This document shows, piece by piece, positions 6,639 to 10,051 of a stretch of 10,051 nucleotides of DNA; within the stretch, counting starts at the first letter, position 1; each line of letters opens with the position of its first letter. The stretch lies in contig JBEKTJ010000287.1 of the NCBI GenBank assembly GCA_049516155.1, forward strand, positions 1 through 10,051, read 5' to 3'. Source of the stretch: Bog-159 sp049516155 (GTDB lineage Bacteria > Acidobacteriota > Terriglobia > Bryobacterales > Bryobacteraceae). The notes beneath the pieces were generated by a model that did no database searches, was not told the origin of the DNA, and saw nothing but the letters and a program-made list of their open reading frames with translations. Position numbers and translations under genes: made by a program.

Positions 6639-6821
6639 ATGAACGTTTGCGAAGCGTGCAGAGGATTGAGGTCTAGCGAGATTGCGGCGATGTGGGCGGA
6701 CATCAAGGCCAAGGGCCAGGACGAGACGAAACGCGAACTCCGGATCGCGGCGCGCGGCAAATTTCGGGACCATCGTTTCCCAGAATTCCTCGCGGTCCTG
6801 CGCCAGCGGGGCATGAAGTGA
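6639..6821 (+). CDS. Hypothetical 60-residue protein
   Basis: I do not recognise this protein. It is small, basic and soluble, with an early CEAC pair (Cys4, Cys7) that could be half a metal site. A helical region with many charged residues follows (about 13-45), then a C-terminal RFPEFLAVLRQRGMK that looks like an amphipathic helix. The perfect TATAAT box 7 bases upstream of the ATG is the main support for it being a gene. A second small ORF begins 24 bases after its stop. Longer open frames on the opposite strand cross this stretch, but they show no recognisable protein pattern. Confidence 0.45.
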   Translation: MNVCEACRGLRSSEIAAMWADIKAKGQDETKRELRIAARGKFRDHRFPEFLAVLRQRGMK

Positions 6822-6845
6822 AATGAAACCGCTACTGTTCCTGCC

Positions 6846-6977
6846 GTGACGGGCAACACCGAATGGGAGCGTTTCGACAACTCGGTCTGGATGCTCCTGA
6901 ACGCGACGAGGGTCGCCTTCGTCAATCAGGAAATGAAGCTGACGACACGGCGGGAAAGGAAGCCGGCCGCACAATAG
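6846..6977 (+). CDS. Hypothetical 43-residue protein with GTG start
   Basis: Starting from GTG at 6846, the frame encodes about 43 residues beginning TGNTEWERFDNSVWMLL and ending in a basic tail RRERKPAAQ. The opening (polar residues, then WxRFDxxV, a hydrophobic helix, and a basic C-terminus) resembles small uncharacterised bacterial proteins often found beside toxin-antitoxin or PIN-domain genes. That likeness is an impression from memory, not a search result. It could instead be the shortened remnant of a longer member, because the usual charged middle is brief. It overlaps the 6863 frame, so at most one of the two is likely to be translated there. Confidence 0.3.
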   Translation: MTGNTEWERFDNSVWMLLNATRVAFVNQEMKLTTRRERKPAAQ

Positions 6978-7237
6978 CCGAACTGACAGCCAATGGCCGC
7001 GGAGTTGCGAGTGGGAAGCAGCGTTTTCGCTATGAGTTTGCCCGATCGACACTTGACGTGCGGGTCTTCTGCGGTCAAGGCTTTTCCCGTCCCCCTGGAA
7101 GCATAGGCGATTGGTTCAAAGTGAACTGGAAGAGAGGCGGCATTATTTCATATTTGGGACCAATTTTAATCGAGGAGGGCTACGCGAAGCCCGGAACCGA
7201 TACGGACCGGATCTACATCAAGCCATTTCAACCTTAA
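6863..7237 (+). CDS. Hypothetical 124-residue protein, possibly only its C-terminal half real
   Basis: I do not recognise this protein. The first 45 residues are low in hydrophobics and look like out-of-frame translation of the overlapping small ORF at 6846. From about residue 52 the sequence looks like genuine folded protein: KQRFRYEFARSTLDVRVFCG, then IGDWFKVNWKRGGIISYLG and EEGYAKPGTDTDRIYIKPF. No internal ATG lies in this better half, so if that half is the real gene, its own start is lost or it is a fragment. No promoter or Shine-Dalgarno sequence supports the ATG at 6863. Treat it as a possible gene fragment in a region of degraded small genes. From its stop to 7327 nothing was seen. 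Confidence 0.3.
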   Translation: MGAFRQLGLDAPERDEGRLRQSGNEADDTAGKEAGRTIAELTANGRGVASGKQRFRYEFARSTLDVRVFCGQGFSRPPGSIGDWFKVNWKRGGIISYLGPILIEEGYAKPGTDTDRIYIKPFQP

Positions 7238-7327
7238 GCACCTCATCCGGCCCGGCCTTTCACATCGCTGCCGGGATACCTGTTCTGGCGATCGTTGGCC
7301 GAGTGAGTTATTGCCCAAAATTAGAGC

Positions 7328-7587
7328 CTATCCGTAGACCTCCCGCCGGTGAGCGATCCGGGTTACATCCACGATCTTGGCCGTGTCGTCAATCTCGATA
7401 CGACGCGATAATCGCCGACCCGAACCCGCCATTCGTTATGACCGCCCTTGAGTTTCTTGCAGCCCGGAGGCCGGGGAACAGATGCGAGGCGTTCCAGACT
7501 CGGCACAATTCGTGAAATCGCTTTCGCGGGCAGCGAATGCAGTTCCTTTTCCGCGCTTGCGGTTAAGACAACCCGATAGCTACTCAC
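7328..7587 (-). CDS. RelE/ParE-family toxin, frameshifted
   Basis: RelE-type toxins are small ribosome-dependent mRNA endonucleases; ParE relatives poison gyrase. The frame starts at GTG (7587), overlaps the antitoxin stop by 8 bases and reads SSYRVVLTASAEKELHSLP, typical of the first strand and helix, then CKKLKG and WRVRVGDYRVV, the family's central strands. The strict frame then turns to SRLTTRPRSWM and stops at 7363. One base seems to be missing near 7400: the neighbouring frame continues EIDDTAKIVDVTRIAHRREV and ends at 7328, exactly the family's last strands and helix. Restored length would be 86 residues, normal for the family. As it stands, the C-terminal strand and the RiahRrevY segment, which carries functional residues in RelE-like toxins, are lost, so the product is probably inactive. 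Either a real loss-of-toxin mutation or a sequence error explains this. Confidence 0.75.
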
Positions 7588-7774
7588 GCGGGAGTTTGCC
7601 GCTCTTCATCAGGCCCGCCTTTACCTCGCCCAGCGGAATCCGCTCTTCGTGCCGCCGCGACTGGGAGACAAGCACATCCTCGATGTCTTCCCACAGTTCC
7701 CGATGCTTTTTCAGGTCGATTTGAACGGCCACCTTGCGGCCCTTCTCATCGGTCAAATACTGGATTCCAGTCAT
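7580..7774 (-). CDS. RelB/Phd-like antitoxin
   Basis: The 64-residue product (MTGIQYLTDEKGRKVAVQID...) has the layout of the small antitoxin that precedes RelE-like toxins. An N-terminal strand with a DEKGRKVAVQIDL turn is followed by a helical segment (about 22-42) rich in charge, and a C-terminal tail IPLGEVKAGLMKSGKLPRE that would wrap the toxin. The gene comes first and overlaps the toxin start (GTGAGTAG), as expected for a co-translated pair. A Shine-Dalgarno sequence GAAGGA ends 10 bases before the ATG, supporting this start. A perfect 16-base palindrome lies just upstream and may be the autoregulatory operator. The gene sits 84 bases after the uvrC stop on the same strand. The reading frame is intact. 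Confidence 0.75.
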   Translation of the reverse strand: MTGIQYLTDEKGRKVAVQIDLKKHRELWEDIEDVLVSQSRRHEERIPLGEVKAGLMKSGKLPRE

Positions 7775-7794
7775 GATCTCATTGTCCTTCAGAC

Positions 7795-7810
7795 GATGCT
7801 TCTGAGCATC
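7795..7810. promoter_or_regulatory. Candidate operator palindrome upstream of the RelB-like antitoxin gene
   Basis: GATGCT (7795-7800) and AGCATC (7805-7810) are exact reverse complements with four bases between. The site lies 21 bases before the antitoxin ATG, between an AT-rich patch that could hold the -10 element (about 7829-7840) and the Shine-Dalgarno site. Toxin-antitoxin complexes of this class normally repress their own promoter by binding such palindromes. Confidence 0.4.
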
Positions 7811-7858
7811 CTATCGAACTGGCGATTGATAATAATATACGGGCACAAAGGGAAAAAT

Positions 7859-9676
7859 TCATTCCTCCTGTAATGCAGCCAGTTGTTCGTCATAATACCG
7901 CTTCACACGCCGCGCGGCAGCCCGCCCGACCACCCCGGTAAGCTGCTCTTCATCGGCCGTCCGCACCAGCTCGGAACTGCCGAAATGCTTCAACAGCTTC
8001 TTCACGGTCGTCTCGCCCACGCCTTCGATCCCGACCAGCTCCGAAGTCAGGGTTTGCGCATTGCGCCGCGTGCGGTGGAATGTCACCGCGAAACGATGCG
8101 CCTCGTCGCGGATGGATTGCACCAGGTGCAGGATGGGCGAGAACCGGTCGAGCACAATAGGCTCGTCTTCCTGGCCGAGCACGTAAATGATCTCTTCGCG
8201 CTTGGCGATGGACGCCAGCGGCTGATTGATAATGCCGATCCCTTCCAGCGCGTCCGCCGCGGCGTGCAGTTGCCCGATGCCGCCGTCGATCAGCACCAGC
8301 CCCGGCATAGGTTGGCCTTCCTGCTGCAGGCGCGCGTAGCGCCGCGTGACCACCTCGCGCATGCTGGCGAAATCGTCGTTGCCGACCACCGTGCGGATGA
8401 TGAACTTGCGGTAATCGGACTTCTTCATGCGCCCGTCTTCCCACACCACCATGCTGGCCACTTTGTCTGTGCCCTGGATGTGCGAGATATCGAAACACTC
8501 GATGCGCTTGGGCGGCTCGGGCAAATTCAGCGTGTCCTGCACGGCTTCCTGAATGGCCCGCGAGGATGGCTTCAGCACGCGGAAGCGTGCCTCGAAACTG
8601 TGTTTGGCGTTGGTCTCCACCAGGTCGAGCATGGCTTTCTTCTGGCCGCGCTGCGGAGTGTGAATCTCGACTTTGCGATTGCGCTTTTCCGAGAGCAGCT
8701 CTTCCAGCGCCTCGCGATCCTCGAAATCCACGGGCACGTGAATGATGGCGGGGACGTAGCTCTGGTCGAGATAGATCTGCTTCAGCAGCGCGGAAAAGAA
8801 CTGCGGCTCGTCGTATTCCTCCTGGTCCTCCCAGAAATATTCGCGGCGGTCCACGATCTGGCCGTTACGCAGGTGAAAGACGTTCAGCGCCACCATCGGC
8901 GGCTCGGCATAGCTGGCGAAGATATCGATATCGTCGCCCTTGGCCGCGGCCATTTTCTGACGCTCTTCCATTTCCTCCACGGTGGCCAGTAGATCGCGCA
9001 GCGAGCCGGCCTCCTCGAACCGCATGGCCTCCGACGCAGCCTGCATGCGCGCGCGCAATTGTGCCGCCAGATCGCTGTGCCGACCCTCCAGAAACAGACG
9101 CACATCGCGCACCGCGCGGCTGTATGCGTCATCGGTGGTCAGCCCTTCTACGCAGGGTCCCAGGCAGCGATGGATGTGATATTGCAAACACGGCTTGGGG
9201 TGGTAGCGGGTCAGATCCACCTTGCAGGACGGCACCAGAAAATGCCGGTGTATGAAGTGCACCAGGCGATGCGCCAGGTTACCCGGAAAGTAAGGGCCGT
9301 AGTAAGTAGCCCCGTCCTTGCGCAGCCGGCGGGTGACGTAAACGCGCGGATATTTTTCGGCGGTCAGCTTGACGTACGGATAGGTTTTGTCGTCGCGCAG
9401 CAGGATGTTGAAGCGCGGCTGCCATTGCTTGATGAGGTTGTTTTCGAGCGCCAGCGCTTCTTTTTCGTTATCGACCAAGATGTAGTCGACGTCGGTGGCT
9501 TCGGAAATGAGCGTGCCGGTTTTCGTATCGGCCAGGCGGTCGTCGTTGAAGTAGCTGCGGACCCGCAGGCGCAGGCTCTTGGCCTTGCCGACGTAGATCA
9601 CTCGTCCGCCGGCGTCCTTGTACAGGTACACGCCGGGAGACAGAGGCAACTGGGCGGCTTTGTTACGCAGGTCCAT
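7859..9676 (-). CDS. uvrC: UvrABC excinuclease subunit C
   Basis: UvrC makes the two incisions flanking a bulky DNA lesion in nucleotide excision repair, after UvrA and UvrB locate it. The 605-residue product is full length. The N-terminal GIY-YIG nuclease (about 12-95) shows GVY (15-17), YVG (28-30) and the conserved Glu78 in ALENNLIKQW; it makes the 3' cut. Four cysteines (151, 163, 171, 175) match those that hold the iron-sulphur cluster in E. coli UvrC. The UVR motif (about 206-238) contacts UvrB. The RNase H-like nuclease that makes the 5' cut has Asp396 (FDISH), Asp464 (LIDGG) and His527 (DEAHRFA). Helix-hairpin-helix repeats lie at about 544-600. The ATG has no Shine-Dalgarno sequence, and a TATAGC element ends 11 bases upstream. 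No damage to any domain was seen. Confidence 0.97.
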   Translation of the reverse strand: MDLRNKAAQLPLSPGVYLYKDAGGRVIYVGKAKSLRLRVRSYFNDDRLADTKTGTLISEATDVDYILVDNEKEALALENNLIKQWQPRFNILLRDDKTYPYVKLTAEKYPRVYVTRRLRKDGATYYGPYFPGNLAHRLVHFIHRHFLVPSCKVDLTRYHPKPCLQYHIHRCLGPCVEGLTTDDAYSRAVRDVRLFLEGRHSDLAAQLRARMQAASEAMRFEEAGSLRDLLATVEEMEERQKMAAAKGDDIDIFASYAEPPMVALNVFHLRNGQIVDRREYFWEDQEEYDEPQFFSALLKQIYLDQSYVPAIIHVPVDFEDREALEELLSEKRNRKVEIHTPQRGQKKAMLDLVETNAKHSFEARFRVLKPSSRAIQEAVQDTLNLPEPPKRIECFDISHIQGTDKVASMVVWEDGRMKKSDYRKFIIRTVVGNDDFASMREVVTRRYARLQQEGQPMPGLVLIDGGIGQLHAAADALEGIGIINQPLASIAKREEIIYVLGQEDEPIVLDRFSPILHLVQSIRDEAHRFAVTFHRTRRNAQTLTSELVGIEGVGETTVKKLLKHFGSSELVRTADEEQLTGVVGRAAARRVKRYYDEQLAALQEE

Positions 9677-9687
9677 CGCGGCGGAGA

Positions 9688-9704
9688 GCTATAATTCGAT
9701 TATC
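9688..9704. promoter_or_regulatory. Divergent promoter region between uvrC and the unknown plus-strand gene
   Basis: ATAAT-TCG-ATTAT (9691-9703) is a short perfect inverted repeat. It supplies TATAAT on the plus strand (9690-9695), and TATAGC (9693-9688) and GATAAT (9704-9699) on the minus strand. TATAGC ends 11 bases before the uvrC ATG. The plus-strand box would give about a 60-base leader for the gene at 9761, which also has a closer TATCTT (9746-9751). Overlapping -10 elements on both strands suggest that the two directions compete. Confidence 0.4.
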
Positions 9705-9760
9705 CCACGGGCGGTGTATGCCCAGTGGCAGGTCGCGAAATAGGCTATCTTAGGCTCGTC

Positions 9761-10051
9761 ATGTCAACGGATTTTGAGAGGCAACAGCGCGCTCTGCTTG
9801 GCCGCATGCTCCAAGACGTCGGCGAACAAAGCACTCAGCGACCGGCTGAAGAACTGACGGCGTTCGCCTCGATGAAGGGCGAGAGACTTGCTGGCGAGTT
9901 GGTCATCATAGGGCGCGCCCCGAACGGCTGGCGTGTAAGGTGGACGCCGGAGGAACTCCTCAATACAGCCGCTCTGTATAGCCTCGTCGAGCAGGCGATG
10001 CACTCAAGCAGAGACCGGGGCGACAAGAATGAGTGTCCGATGCTATGGGTC
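9761..10051 (+). CDS. Unknown protein, N-terminal 97 residues, gene continues beyond the window
   Basis: The frame opens with ATG at 9761 (MSTDFERQQRALLGRML) and has no stop before the window ends. It is soluble and begins with a helical stretch. The segment ELVIIGRAPNGWRVRWTPEE (about 43-62) combines a hydrophobic strand with a GR.xNGW turn, and NECPMLWV follows at the edge (about 90-97). I associate this combination with a group of uncharacterised proteins sometimes linked to the uracil-DNA glycosylase fold, but this is a weak recollection and no catalytic residue can be confirmed. A TATCTT box ends 9 bases before the ATG, and a weak TTAGG also lies there. Being divergent from uvrC, it might share a DNA-repair role; that is inference only. 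Confidence 0.6.
   Translation, partial: MSTDFERQQRALLGRMLQDVGEQSTQRPAEELTAFASMKGERLAGELVIIGRAPNGWRVRWTPEELLNTAALYSLVEQAMHSSRDRGDKNECPMLWV

Noticed and set aside
6299..7052. Two long minus-strand frames (208 and 237 codons) across the small-ORF region
   Set aside because: They overlap each other in different frames, have Ser/Arg/His-rich composition without strand-helix patterning, and lack a promoter or ribosome site. The plus-strand zinc-ribbon motif at 6500-6586 favours the plus strand.
7883..8992. 369-codon open frame on the plus strand
   Set aside because: It is the complement of uvrC, whose catalytic motifs prove the minus strand is coding.
1..10051. CRISPR array, tRNA, rRNA, IS element or attachment site
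   Set aside because: No regularly spaced repeats, cloverleaf sequence, transposase motif or long flanking repeats were found by reading both strands.

Overview
The window looks like chromosome from a GC-rich, free-living bacterium. Gene content and protein style (UvrC, small hypothetical families, a MoxR ATPase paired with a TraB-like protein, HEPN/MNT and RelBE remnants) fit an Acidobacteriota genome of the Solibacter/Bryobacterales kind. That assignment is a judgement from sequence style, not a proven identity. Two housekeeping genes frame the window: the 3' end of an enolase gene (1-240) and a complete uvrC (7859-9676, minus). Between them lies accessory DNA.

Layout. (1) Plus strand, 1-2782: the enolase tail, then a 748-residue protein with an N-terminal alpha/beta hydrolase, an unassigned central beta-rich domain and a C-terminal GAF-like domain. 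A 72-codon ORF follows it by two bases. (2) Minus strand, 2934-6118, read right to left: a minimal nucleotidyltransferase (MNT antitoxin), a wrecked HEPN toxin gene, a MoxR-type AAA+ ATPase, and a large two-part protein with a TraB/PrgY-like N-terminus. The last gene carries an apparent one-base frameshift near its end. (3) Plus strand, 6281-7237: a two-helix membrane protein whose zinc ribbon is cut by a stop codon, then small hypothetical ORFs. (4) Minus strand, 7328-7774: a RelB-like antitoxin and a RelE/ParE toxin that is also frameshifted by one missing base. (5) uvrC (minus), then the start of an unknown plus-strand gene running off the right edge.

How the genes may work together. The hydrolase-GAF protein has the architecture of a self-contained sensor plus enzyme and is a reasonable candidate for a stress or anti-phage effector. 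The MoxR ATPase and the TraB-like protein overlap by 26 bases and should act as a pair, but the usual VWA-domain partner is absent. The two toxin-antitoxin loci appear to be in decay: the HEPN toxin has lost its middle and RelE its C-terminus, while both antitoxin-side genes are intact.

A recurring regulatory pattern is a TATAAT-like hexamer only 7-11 bases before the start codon, without a convincing Shine-Dalgarno sequence (315, 5483, 6106, 6639, 9676, 9761). This suggests leaderless transcripts. No rRNA, tRNA, CRISPR array, insertion sequence or attachment site was recognised. No gene-free stretch exceeds about 160 bases; 2783-2933 holds only a stem-loop and 6119-6280 shows nothing clear.
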